In this document: positions 48,801-57,809 of the stretch, piece by piece
Layout: every line of letters starts with the position of its first letter
Numbering within the stretch: position 1 is the stretch's first letter
Source of the DNA: Fen-1258 sp964449775
GTDB lineage: Bacteria > Bacteroidota > Ignavibacteria > Ignavibacteriales > Melioribacteraceae
Assembly (NCBI GenBank): GCA_964449775.1
Contig: CAYVBQ010000014.1
Coordinates: 20,138 to 84,137, forward strand
Direction of reading: 5' to 3'
DNA length: 64,000 nt
Translations under genes and position numbers: made by a program
The notes under the pieces: model-generated
Database searches by the model: none
The model's input: only the letters and a program-made list of their open reading frames with translations
Told to the model about the DNA's origin: nothing

Positions 48801-50591
48801 TTAAGCAGTTTTTACTATTTCTTGATCTTTGTACTGAAGTTGATAAAGTTTGTAATAGATACCGCGTTTTGCGAGAAGCTCTTGATGTGTACCTGCTTCT
48901 TTTAACTCACCTTTATGCATAACAAAAATTTTATCGGCATTCTGAATTGTTGATAAGCGATGTGCTATCACAATTGATGTTCTACCGATCAAAAGTTTTT
49001 CAATAGCGTTTTGAATTAACTGTTCTGTTTCTGTATCAACGCTGGAAGTTGCTTCATCCAAAATAAGGATTTGCGGATTATAAGCAAGTGCCCGCGCAAA
49101 AGAAATCAATTGTTTTTGTCCAACACTTAAAGTAGCACCTTTCTCCTTTACTTCCTCATCATATGCATTTGGAAGCTGGGAGATAAATTTATCAGCGCCA
49201 ACAGTTTTAGCCGCTTCTATAATCTCATCATCCGATATATTTTTATTTCCAAGATTAATATTCGATTTGATAGTTCCGCTAAAAAGGAAAACATCTTGCA
49301 GAACCATAGCTATATGTTTTCTTAAATCGCTTATATCCAGATTCCGAATATCAATTCCATCAAGAGTGATGCTTCCCTTTTGGATATCATAAAATCTTGT
49401 AAAGATATTAATAATGCTTGTCTTGCCCGCGCCGGTTGCACCCACTATAGCTATTCTTTCACCGGGGTTTATTTTGAATGAAAGATTTCTCAAAACATAT
49501 TCGCCGGGATTGTAAGCGAACCAAACATTACTAAATTCAATCTCACCGCGAATACTTGTAAAGTTTACCGGATTATCAGGATTCTTGATTATTGTTTCGT
49601 CATCAAGAAGATTGAATATTCTTTCCGAAGAAGCCATAGCCGTTTGAAGAATGTTATACTTTTCGGAAAGATCACGCACCGGACGCCAAAACATTTCTGT
49701 GTATTGTAAAAAAGCAATTAAAACACCAATACTCAGACGGCTTTGAATTACTTCGCCGCCGCCATACCAGATAATTAATCCCACAGAGATCGCGCTGAGC
49801 AATTCTACTACAGGGAAAAATACAGCGTAATAAAAGATTGATTTAATATTAACAAGCCGGTTGTCATTATTGATAATTGAAAATTTTTGCAACTCTTCTT
49901 TTTCCTTAGCAAAAATTTGGACTACGTTCATCCCGGTTACCCGCTCTTGCATATAAGAATTCAGTCTGGCAAGATGAAGACGAACATCTCTATATGTCTC
50001 TCGAACTTTCTTTCTGAATAATATGGTTGCATAAATTAGGACAGGCATAACTGCGAGCGTTACAAGCGAAAGATCCCAGGACATTGCGAACATGAAGATA
50101 AAGATCCACACTATTACAAATATGTCGCTAAATACCGAAACAATACCGGACGAAAACATTTCGTTCAGCGAATCAACATCATTTGTAACCCGCGTTACAG
50201 TTCTGCCAACCGGAGTTTTGTCAAAATATCTGAGTGCGAGTTTTTGTACGTGCGAGAAGAGTTGAATCCGTAAATCGTAAACAATTTTTTGCCCCATTAA
50301 CTCTGTGTAAAATGTTAGGAAATACTGAATGAATGCTTGAAGCATCAATGAAACTAATAGTAAAGCACAGATTATCAACAAGCCATCGAAATCTTTATTC
50401 TTAATATTATCATCGAAAGCTATTTTAGTTAAGAATGGACGTAACGGTCCAAGCGCAGCCACAATAATGTTCAATAGTATAGCCGCAACTACATATTTTT
50501 TATATGGCTTTACGTATCGGAGCAGCCGACGCATTAACTTTGCATCGTACGCTTTACCAAGTATATCATCATCTTTTCGTTGTTCTGCCAT
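48801..50591 (-). CDS. ABC exporter half-transporter, subunit with full catalytic site
   Basis: 596 aa: six TM helices (~30-320) and NBD (~350-590). Walker A GATGAGKTSI, Q-loop MVLQDVFLFSGTI, signature LSVGQKQLISFAR, Walker B ILILDEATSSVD with catalytic Glu, H-loop IVIAHRLST. Follows the second half-transporter gene by 11 bp. Together they fit the heterodimeric multidrug/lipid exporter group (BmrCD/TM287-288 type). The degenerate signature (LSVGQ rather than LSGGQ) matches that arrangement. Confidence 0.94.
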   Translation of the reverse strand: MAEQRKDDDILGKAYDAKLMRRLLRYVKPYKKYVVAAILLNIIVAALGPLRPFLTKIAFDDNIKNKDFDGLLIICALLLVSLMLQAFIQYFLTFYTELMGQKIVYDLRIQLFSHVQKLALRYFDKTPVGRTVTRVTNDVDSLNEMFSSGIVSVFSDIFVIVWIFIFMFAMSWDLSLVTLAVMPVLIYATILFRKKVRETYRDVRLHLARLNSYMQERVTGMNVVQIFAKEKEELQKFSIINNDNRLVNIKSIFYYAVFFPVVELLSAISVGLIIWYGGGEVIQSRLSIGVLIAFLQYTEMFWRPVRDLSEKYNILQTAMASSERIFNLLDDETIIKNPDNPVNFTSIRGEIEFSNVWFAYNPGEYVLRNLSFKINPGERIAIVGATGAGKTSIINIFTRFYDIQKGSITLDGIDIRNLDISDLRKHIAMVLQDVFLFSGTIKSNINLGNKNISDDEIIEAAKTVGADKFISQLPNAYDEEVKEKGATLSVGQKQLISFARALAYNPQILILDEATSSVDTETEQLIQNAIEKLLIGRTSIVIAHRLSTIQNADKIFVMHKGELKEAGTHQELLAKRGIYYKLYQLQYKDQEIVKTA

Positions 50592-50602
50592 TCTTCTTCT
50601 TT

Positions 50603-52351
50603 CTAATTCATTTCCGAAAGTTCTTTTTCCAACAACTGCTTCATATGTAAGTCCGCATATATTCCCCCCTTTTCAACTAATTCTTCGTGAGTTCCCTCTT
50701 CGGCTATATTGCCATTTTCCAGCACAAATATTTTATCAGAATCTTTTACGGTAGAAATTCTGTGACTTATAATTATACTTGTCCTATCATTCATGAATTC
50801 TTTTAGTTGTTTTAAAATATCTTCTTCGGTATTCGTATCAACTGCTGAGAATGAATCATCTAAAATTAAAATTTTGGGATTGATCGCGAGTGCTCGAGCA
50901 AGTGTTGATCGTTGCTTCTGTCCTCCCGAAAGTGTAATGCCTCTCTCGCCAAGAATTGTTTCATATCCTCCCGGAAAAGTTGATACATCTTTTGAGAGTT
51001 GGGCAATCTCTGAAACTCTATTGATCAATTCTTGATTCCCATTATTTAATCCGTAGATTAAATTGTTGGCAAGAGTGTCAGAAAATAGAAAATTTTCTTG
51101 CGGAACCATTCCAATATTTTTTCTCAACACTTCAAGTGGAATTTCTCTAACATCGTGCCCGTCAATCTTTACATTTCCATCCGTGACATCATATAAACGT
51201 GAGAGAAGATTAATCAGACTTGTCTTACCGACACCTGTGTTGCCAACGAATGCGACCGTTTGACCGTGTTCGATTTTAAAATTAACGTTTTTAAGAATCC
51301 AAGGTAAATTATCAGCATAGCGGAAGGAGACATTTTTGAATTCGATATTGCCTTTAATTTGTTTTACATCGAATTCATTTACGGAATCAACAATTTCAAT
51401 GGGCTCATTGAAGATTTTGAGTAACCGTTTCATGCTTGCGTCAGCTTGCTGAATTAAATTTGCAACCCAGCCAAAAGAAATCATTGGCCAGATCAAATCA
51501 ACAAGAAACATCATAAACGCAACTATAGCACCCACAGTTAGCGTTTTGTTGATTATCATGCTGCCACCGGCTAAAACAACTATGATTGCAGAAAGTCCCG
51601 CGATCATAAAAAACACCGGCATGAAAAGGGCTTGAAGTTTCACCAGATCCATTTTACGTTTTAGATACTCGGCACTTTGCTTCTTATATTCTTCTATTTC
51701 GTGTTCTTCACGTTCATATGATTTTACTACCCTTATGCCGGAAAAATTTTCTTGAGCCTGAGCCGTAAGCTCAGAAAATTTTTCCTGAATACGCGTGAAT
51801 TTAGAATGAATTTTTTTCATCACGATATAAACTACAAATGATAGCAGGGGCAAAGGTAATAGTGCGTAAAGTGTAAGTAGCGGACTGAGAGAAATCATAA
51901 CAGAAATTGTTAGAATAAATTTTATTCCGTTATCAATCGAGTACATAACAGATGGACCGACGAACATTCTTACGGCACTAACATCGTTAGTGGCGTGTGC
52001 CATGATATTGCCGGTTGAATTATTTTGGAAAAATCTTAATGGAAGTTTTTGAATGTGTGCCCAAAAATCCTGCCGCAGATCGTATTCAATTTCTCTTGAA
52101 ACGACTATGATAGTTTGACGAATATAAAAACGAAAAATGTTACTTATAATTGCCGCCGCAAGTAAAAGTAAAACAAGATTAACAATTACCCGTATATCGC
52201 CCTTCTTGTTAAGCGAATTTATTCCTTGCATAACATTAAGCGGTATGTAAACGTTCGCAATGTTTGAAAGCAGAATAAAAACGCAACCGAGAATTAATTT
52301 TGCTTTATAACGGCGGAAATATTTATTAAGATGTTTAAGATTGCCGAACAA
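50603..52351 (-). CDS. ABC exporter half-transporter, subunit with degenerate Walker B
   Basis: 582 aa: six TM helices and NBD. Walker A GNTGVGKTSL, Q-loop MVPQENFLFSDTL, signature LSGGQKQRSTLAR, Walker B ILILDDSFSAVD where Asp replaces the catalytic Glu, H-loop IIISHRIST. Asp at this position marks the non-catalytic NBD of heterodimeric ABC exporters, agreeing with the partner gene downstream. Substrate unknown. Confidence 0.94.
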   Translation of the reverse strand: MFGNLKHLNKYFRRYKAKLILGCVFILLSNIANVYIPLNVMQGINSLNKKGDIRVIVNLVLLLLAAAIISNIFRFYIRQTIIVVSREIEYDLRQDFWAHIQKLPLRFFQNNSTGNIMAHATNDVSAVRMFVGPSVMYSIDNGIKFILTISVMISLSPLLTLYALLPLPLLSFVVYIVMKKIHSKFTRIQEKFSELTAQAQENFSGIRVVKSYEREEHEIEEYKKQSAEYLKRKMDLVKLQALFMPVFFMIAGLSAIIVVLAGGSMIINKTLTVGAIVAFMMFLVDLIWPMISFGWVANLIQQADASMKRLLKIFNEPIEIVDSVNEFDVKQIKGNIEFKNVSFRYADNLPWILKNVNFKIEHGQTVAFVGNTGVGKTSLINLLSRLYDVTDGNVKIDGHDVREIPLEVLRKNIGMVPQENFLFSDTLANNLIYGLNNGNQELINRVSEIAQLSKDVSTFPGGYETILGERGITLSGGQKQRSTLARALAINPKILILDDSFSAVDTNTEEDILKQLKEFMNDRTSIIISHRISTVKDSDKIFVLENGNIAEEGTHEELVEKGGIYADLHMKQLLEKELSEMN

Positions 52352-52457
52352 TTTGAACCATCGCCCTTTCTATTATATAACGTAGAACGAAGAGTGAAGA
52401 ACGTAGAATTCATATACTTTTACTCTACACTCATCATTCTACACTCTGCACTCATTC
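52352..52457. repeat. short intergenic region of GTAGAACGAAGAGTG words
   Basis: Words ACGTAGAACGAAGAGTGAAG and, inverted, TACTCTACACTCATCATTCT. The same GAACGTAGAGT word recurs at 33515-33530, 33958-34000, inside the GH18 tail (15441-15475) and the M1 tail (38899-38930). Confidence 0.6.
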
Positions 52458-53732
52458 CTATCCTATTACTTCAAATCCAGTGTATTTATGAAGCGCTTTC
52501 GGAACAATTATTTTTCCTTCCGGTGTTTGATAATTTTCAAGAAGCGATACCATCAAACGGCTTGTTGCTAGTCCGGATCCATTGAGTGTGTGAACGAATT
52601 CAAGTTTTTTATCTTCCTTACGGTAACGAATATTGGCTCTGCGAGCTTGAAAATTTTCGAAGTTACTGCAAGAGGATGCTTCGAGCCAGCGGTTTTCTGC
52701 CGGAGACCATGTTTCGATATCGTAACATTTAGCGGCGGAGAAACTTAAATCGCCTGTACATAACAATAAAATTCTATATGGGATTTTCAATGCTTGTAAA
52801 ATATCTTCAGCGTCTTTAACCATCGCTTCCAATTCATTATACGAATTATCAGGCTTGGCAAATTTCACCATTTCAACTTTATTGAATTGATGTACGCGCA
52901 AAAATCCTTTTGATTCTTTTCCATATGAACCGGCTTCACGTCTGAAACAGGGCGAGTAACCGACATACTTAATTGGCAAATCTTTTTCAGCCAGAATTTC
53001 ATCGCGATGAATATTTGTTATAGGCACTTCCGCAGTTGGAACAGGATATAATCCATCTTTCTCGATGAAATACATATCCTCTTCCATCTTAGGAATTTGT
53101 CCGGTGCTTTTCATCGATTCTCTGTTAACCAGAATCGGCGGAAATATTTCCGAGTAGTTATGATTATGCAAATGAGAATCCAACATAAAATTAATTAATG
53201 CACGTTCTAGTGTTGCGCCTTTACCCATATAAAGTGGAAACCCCGAACCGGAGATTTTTGTTCCTCTTTCAAAATCAAGAATCGAATGTTTCTTTCCCAG
53301 CTCAACGTGATCGAGGACTTTGAAATCATTTTCAAATGAAAAACCTTCCGGCAGCCATTGGCGGACTTCAACATTTTCTTCAGCAGTCTTACCTACAGGG
53401 ACTGAAGAATGTGCCAAGTTCGGTGTGTTGCGTAAAATGTTATCTAAGTTCTCTTCAACATCGCGGAGCTGTCCGTCAAACAAAGCGATCTCATCGCCGA
53501 CATGTTTCATTTCAGCGAATACTTCGGATGTATCTTGTCCCGACTTTTTCATCTGTGGAATTTGAGCTGAAACTTGATTCTTCTTTGCTTTCAGATCTTC
53601 TGTCTTAGCAATCAAAGAACGGCGCTGCTCGTCAAGTACAAGAACATCGTCAACAATATCTTTAGCATTTTTATTAAGTAATCCTTGTTTAACTAATTCC
53701 GGATTTTCCCGGATGAATTTAACGTCTAACAT
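52458..53732 (-). CDS. serS: seryl-tRNA synthetase
   Basis: 424 aa class II synthetase. N-terminal antiparallel coiled coil (RRSLIAKTEDLKAKKNQVSA), motif 2 YSPCFRREAGSYGKESKGF with LRVHQFNKVEMVKFA, motif 3 HTLNGSGLATSRLMVSLLEN. Charges tRNA-Ser. Standalone gene followed by an element at 53816. Confidence 0.97.
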   Translation of the reverse strand: MLDVKFIRENPELVKQGLLNKNAKDIVDDVLVLDEQRRSLIAKTEDLKAKKNQVSAQIPQMKKSGQDTSEVFAEMKHVGDEIALFDGQLRDVEENLDNILRNTPNLAHSSVPVGKTAEENVEVRQWLPEGFSFENDFKVLDHVELGKKHSILDFERGTKISGSGFPLYMGKGATLERALINFMLDSHLHNHNYSEIFPPILVNRESMKSTGQIPKMEEDMYFIEKDGLYPVPTAEVPITNIHRDEILAEKDLPIKYVGYSPCFRREAGSYGKESKGFLRVHQFNKVEMVKFAKPDNSYNELEAMVKDAEDILQALKIPYRILLLCTGDLSFSAAKCYDIETWSPAENRWLEASSCSNFENFQARRANIRYRKEDKKLEFVHTLNGSGLATSRLMVSLLENYQTPEGKIIVPKALHKYTGFEVIG

Positions 53733-53815
53733 TTTTCTCTCTTCTCGTTATAAGTATTTTTAGAATAACAATAGCACGCAGATTTTTTATGATGATTATG
53801 ATTCTTTATGATCTT

Positions 53816-53990
53816 ACTCAAGTTGACCGTCTCCTTTGAAAATGGGCTAAAGCCCTTAGGAGTGTGGGGTTTTTGTGTCCCCCACCCTAAAGGGTGGGGT
53901 TAATAACCACGCCTTTTAAGGCGTGGACAACGAAAACACCCAATACCAAAAGGGGTTTTAACCCCTTCTCCCGAAACAGTCAACTTGAGT
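53816..53990. mobile_element. 175-bp multi-hairpin MITE with 12-bp ends and 6-bp target duplication
   Basis: ACTCAAGTTGAC (53816-53827) and GTCAACTTGAGT (53979-53990) are perfect inverted ends. GATCTT flanks both (53810-53815, 53991-53996). Inside are four nested palindromes: GGGCTAAAGCCC, CCCACCCTAAAGGGTGGG, CCACGCCTTTTAAGGCGTGG and AAGGGGTTTTAACCCCTT. Confidence 0.87.
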
Positions 53991-54029
53991 GATCTTAATA
54001 AATGATAAAAGATCATAACGATCAGCGTT

Positions 54030-56498
54030 CTATTGCTTAACCACAATATTATAAATTTTATTTGGTACGTAAATTTCTTTTACTACTTGTTTATTGTCTG
54101 TGTAAGATTTTACTTTTTCATCAGCGAAGACAGCTAGTTTAACTTCTGCTTCGGATGTGTTCACAGGCAGATCAATCTTCGACCTAACTTTTCCATTGAT
54201 CTGAATAACAATCGTCATGCTGTCTACGGTTAAAGCGTTCTCATCAACTTCGAAACAAATGGGTTTTTCAAACAAAGATTTTTCATTTCCAATCAACTTC
54301 CAACATTCTTCTCCAAGATGAGGAGCTAAAGGTGCAATCATCACGGCAAATCTTTCCAGCGCGTAGGTTTGAAGATCTTTTCTGCAATCACTTAAATTTT
54401 TCATCTCGTTGGAAAGTTCCATTAATGTTGCAACCGCAGTATTGAATCTAAAGTTCTCAATTTCAACATCTGTTTTTTGAATAGACTGATTTACTTTTCT
54501 ATAAACCGATTTTTCAACTTCGGTCAATTCTGAAATTTCATATTTATCTTTAGCCGGAAATTTTTTTACAATATTTGAATGTGCCTCAAACATTGTATAA
54601 GCTCTCTGGACAAAACGGTCGACTCCTACAATTCCTTTATCACTCCAATCGCCGCCAAGTTCATACGGACCCATGAACATCAGGTACATTCTGAAAACAT
54701 CGGCGCCATAATTTTCCATGAAGGAATGTGGATCAACAACATTACCTTTCGACTTCGACATTTTGGCGCCTTGAGCTGTAATTGTTCCTTGATGAATAAG
54801 TCTTTGGAACGGTTCGTCACTATTTACTAACCCGATATCACGAATGAATTTGTGAATAAAGCGAGCATAGAGTAAATGCATAACAGCATGCTCAGAACCG
54901 CCAACGTACATATCAACTGGTGTCCAGGAATCGGCAAGTTTTGCATCAAACATTCCATCGCTGAAATTCGGATTCATATAACGCAAGTAATACCATGATG
55001 AATCAACAAATGTGTCCATTGTATCAACATCGCGATGAGCATCTTCACCACACTTCGGGCATTTTGTCTCTACAAATTCTTTGTTACTTGCTAATGGAGA
55101 ACCGCCATCCGGTTTGAACGCAACATCGTATGGAAGAACAACAGGAAGTTGATCCTCCGGAACCGGCACTTCTCCGCACTTGTCGCAATAGATAATTGGT
55201 ATTGGTGTTCCCCAATAACGCTGGCGTGAGATAAGCCAATCGCGCAAACGGTAATTTGTTTTTCTTCTTCCGAGTCCTTCCGCTTGAAGATCATCTGTAA
55301 TTTTTTCTATACCATCATCGGAGTTAATCCCGTCATATTTGCCGGAGTTAACCATTGTTCCAACTTCTGTATAAGCTTCTTTAAGTTCGGCTTCGACATT
55401 TGAATCCGGTTGAAGAATGACTTTACGGATAGGCAAGTTAAATTTTTTGGCGAATTCAAAATCGCGTTCATCATGCCCGGGTACAGCCATAACACAGCCA
55501 GTTCCGTATGTTGCAAGTGCGTAATCGGCAATCCAGATAGGAACACGCTCATCATTAACCGGATTTATTGCATAAGCTCCTGTTGGTACACCGGTTTTTT
55601 CTTTAACAGTAGAGGTTCGCTCGATTTCGCTAAATGATTCTACCGATTCTATATATTGATCCACGCCCTCTTTAAATTCCGGTTTTGCGATTCTCTGAAC
55701 CAATTCTTTTTCAGGCGCAAGCACAACATATGTTACACCGAATAATGTATCCGGTCGTGTTGTAAATACTGTAATTTTTTCGTCGTAACCTTCAATAGCA
55801 AACTCAACCTCGGTACCAACACTTCTCCCGATCCAGTTTTCTTGCATCAGTTTTGTTTTCTCTGGCCAATCAATCTTGTCTAATCCCTTAAGAAGTTCAT
55901 CAACATAATTTGTAATCTTGAAAAACCATTGTGTAAGATTTTTCTGAATTACTGTTGTACCGCAGCGTTCACAGTTTCCATCGCTCAGAACTTGCTCATT
56001 AGCTAAAACTGTTTGGCAAGAGGGACACCAATTAACCGGCGCATTTTTTCTGTAAGCCAAACCTTTTTTGTAGAGTTGAAGAAAGAGCCATTGATTCCAT
56101 TTGTAATATTCAGGAACGCAGGTCATCAACTCCGCATCCCAATCGTACATTCCGCCCATCTGTTTCATCATTATGCGGATATCATTAATATTTTTTAGTG
56201 TACTGTCCTTAGGATGAACACCCGTTTTGATAGCATAATTTTCTGCCGGTAATCCAAACGCATCATAACCCATCGGTTCAAAGACATTAAAGCCCTTCAA
56301 CTTTTTGAAACGAGCCCATGAATCAGTTGGTCCGTAATTGTACCAATGGCCGATATGCATTTTTGCGGCGGATGGATAGATAAACATTACAAGGCAGTAA
56401 AGCTTTTTCTCGATCTTAGTTAATTCAGTTTTGTAAACTTTCTTTTCTTCCCAAAACTTTTGCCACTTACTTTCTACTTCGTGAAAAGGATATTTCAT
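54030..56498 (-). CDS. leuS: leucyl-tRNA synthetase
   Basis: 822 aa from ATG 56498 (MKYPFHEVESKWQKFWEEKK); the frame upstream adds 14 non-conserved residues. Class I HIGH motif is MHIGHWYN, with GYDAFGLPAENYAIKTGVHP, a CP1 editing domain (~220-410: TRPDTLFGVTYVVLAPEKEL, TGCVMAVPGHDERD), KMSKSKGNVVDP and the leucine-specific anticodon-binding domain. Zn-binding CPSC/C..C ribbon present (NWCPSCQTVL, CERCG). Confidence 0.97.
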   Translation of the reverse strand: MKYPFHEVESKWQKFWEEKKVYKTELTKIEKKLYCLVMFIYPSAAKMHIGHWYNYGPTDSWARFKKLKGFNVFEPMGYDAFGLPAENYAIKTGVHPKDSTLKNINDIRIMMKQMGGMYDWDAELMTCVPEYYKWNQWLFLQLYKKGLAYRKNAPVNWCPSCQTVLANEQVLSDGNCERCGTTVIQKNLTQWFFKITNYVDELLKGLDKIDWPEKTKLMQENWIGRSVGTEVEFAIEGYDEKITVFTTRPDTLFGVTYVVLAPEKELVQRIAKPEFKEGVDQYIESVESFSEIERTSTVKEKTGVPTGAYAINPVNDERVPIWIADYALATYGTGCVMAVPGHDERDFEFAKKFNLPIRKVILQPDSNVEAELKEAYTEVGTMVNSGKYDGINSDDGIEKITDDLQAEGLGRRKTNYRLRDWLISRQRYWGTPIPIIYCDKCGEVPVPEDQLPVVLPYDVAFKPDGGSPLASNKEFVETKCPKCGEDAHRDVDTMDTFVDSSWYYLRYMNPNFSDGMFDAKLADSWTPVDMYVGGSEHAVMHLLYARFIHKFIRDIGLVNSDEPFQRLIHQGTITAQGAKMSKSKGNVVDPHSFMENYGADVFRMYLMFMGPYELGGDWSDKGIVGVDRFVQRAYTMFEAHSNIVKKFPAKDKYEISELTEVEKSVYRKVNQSIQKTDVEIENFRFNTAVATLMELSNEMKNLSDCRKDLQTYALERFAVMIAPLAPHLGEECWKLIGNEKSLFEKPICFEVDENALTVDSMTIVIQINGKVRSKIDLPVNTSEAEVKLAVFADEKVKSYTDNKQVVKEIYVPNKIYNIVVKQ

Positions 56499-56678
56499 TT
56501 TGATTGATGTGCTTATTAAAATTGGATTCAAACTTATCAAAAAGCGGATGGTTTATCAAGAAATTGGTTTTAATAGAACGCTGAGAGAAATGACTGATAT
56601 GGATGAACGATTTCCCGTGTTTCATTTCCATTCAACTTTTCTTAATTTGTAAACAAATTTGAGAAAGGATATTGTGAA

Positions 56679-56906
56679 ATGAATAAATACACTCGAATTA
56701 ATATTGATCATGAAAAAATGGGTGGCGTTCCTTGTATTAGAGATTTGAGAATGCCGGTTGCTACTATTATAGAAATGCTCGCGGAGGAATATAATCCTCA
56801 ATCAATATTAAAGGAACATCCTGAATTGGAAAATGAAGATATCTAAGAAGCATTACACTTTGCTTCTGAATTGTTACGTTATAGAGAATTTCCGTTAGCC
56901 ATATAA
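56679..56906 (+). pseudogene. DUF433 antitoxin-like gene with in-frame stop
   Basis: ATG 56679 with AAAGGA upstream reads MNKYTRINIDHEKMGGVPCI, RDLRMPVATIIEMLAEEYNP, QSILKEHPELENEDI, then TAA (56844). The same frame continues EALHFASELLRYREFPLAI to 56906. DUF433 proteins read DIxEALxxA across this point, so one codon has become a stop. The usual PIN-like toxin partner is not next to it. Confidence 0.85.
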
Positions 56907-56948
56907 TGTTAGGCGACATTAAATTTCATTTAAATACGGAGGTATAGT

Positions 56949-57203
56949 ATGGGAGACGAACAGAGGATGAAAATAATAGATGAAATTAAGCATATTGAGA
57001 GAGAGCTTTATTTAAAAAAAAGTAAACTTTCATCAAGTGAGGCAATGGAATATGGTTTGACGTTAATGCTGCCATATTTATCTGCTGAAGGCTTAAACTC
57101 TGAGAAATGGAAAGAAGTTTTCACAAAGTTGATTGAAAAAATAGGGGACTCATCAACGGGAGGCGATAGCGTTAAAGAAATACATATGGAGCGGCAAAGA
57201 TGA
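56949..57203 (+). CDS. putative antitoxin of a PIN-domain pair
   Basis: 84 aa, ATG 56949 with GGAGG about 8 bases upstream. Short, helical and charged: RMKIIDEIKHIERELYLKKS, SEAMEYGLTLMLPYLSAEGL. I do not recognise the family. Its stop overlaps the PIN gene start (ATGA, 57200-57203), the standard antitoxin-toxin coupling. No clear DNA-binding motif. Confidence 0.65.
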   Translation: MGDEQRMKIIDEIKHIERELYLKKSKLSSSEAMEYGLTLMLPYLSAEGLNSEKWKEVFTKLIEKIGDSSTGGDSVKEIHMERQR

Positions 57204-57621
57204 AATTTGTAATAGATAGTAATATTTTTGTCAGCAGTCTTGATCCTAATGATATTTTTCATGCCGAATGCCATCCAATTTTTGAAAAGATGTGGAATTT
57301 TGAAATCGAGGCATTATGTCCTCTCTTGTTTTAGTTGAGATAACCTGTGTTATAAGACGTAGAACGAATAACGAAGGCATTGCTGCTGCCATTTATAGAA
57401 ATTTAGCACGCTTACCATCAATAAATTGGTTAGATATAACACTTGATGTAGCTGAAAGAGCATCAATGTTAGGGACAAAAACTGGATTAAGAGGTGGAGA
57501 TGCTATTGTCCTACAAGTAGCAGAGCAACATGGTATTCCTCTTTTGACTAAAGATAAGGAAATGAAAGAAAAAGCTCCAAAAGGAATTTTAGTTTTTGAA
57601 CCATCAGATGTACTTTTATAA
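57200..57621 (+). pseudogene. PIN-domain (VapC-like) toxin, frameshifted
   Basis: ATG 57200 reads MKFVIDSNIFVSSLDPNDIF, HAECHPIFEKMWNFEIEALC, P then leaves the frame. The continuation SLVLVEITCVIRRRTNNEGI, ..GLRGGDAIVLQVAEQHGIPL, LTKDKEMKEK..ILVFEP is in the next frame to 57621. Acidic PIN residues are present (D6 in VIDSN, E in VEIT, D in GGDAI, D in TKDKE). One base is missing near 57312-57318. Either an inactive toxin or a sequencing error. Confidence 0.83.
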
Positions 57622-57632
57622 TAATTAACGCC

Positions 57633-57699
57633 GCCTAACACAGCACAAATGATTTTCATACAAACCCTTCGGGCTTCGTTTGTGCTGGAACCGTTATCG
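57633..57699 (+). other. attC-like recombination site
   Basis: GCCTAAC, then CAGCACAAA pairing with TTTGTGCTG around a 29-nt insert containing AACCCTTCGGGCTTCG, then GAACC and GTTATCG. Short (67 bp) but of the right size range. The outer R' site is imperfect (GTTATCG), as expected where a cassette meets foreign DNA. Confidence 0.45.
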
Positions 57700-57809
57700 A
57701 GCCATCTCGAATTAGAATAAAGCAGTTACCATTTTGATATTTTCATCTATTTAGTTTTCCCTTCTCTTTTCATAATTTGCATTCAGAATAATAACCAACC
57801 GAGGCAGCA

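Larger units (their letters stand above)
56909..57693 (+). mobile_element. integron-cassette-like unit carrying a toxin-antitoxin pair
   Basis: The left boundary reads G|TTAGGC (56908-56914). The right end holds GCCTAAC (57633-57639), CAGCACAAA/TTTGTGCTG arms and then G|TT (57693-57695). Joining the ends as a circle regenerates GTTAGGC, the complement of GCCTAAC, as in attC-type cassettes. The interior carries two genes on one strand. No integrase is in the window. Confidence 0.55.
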
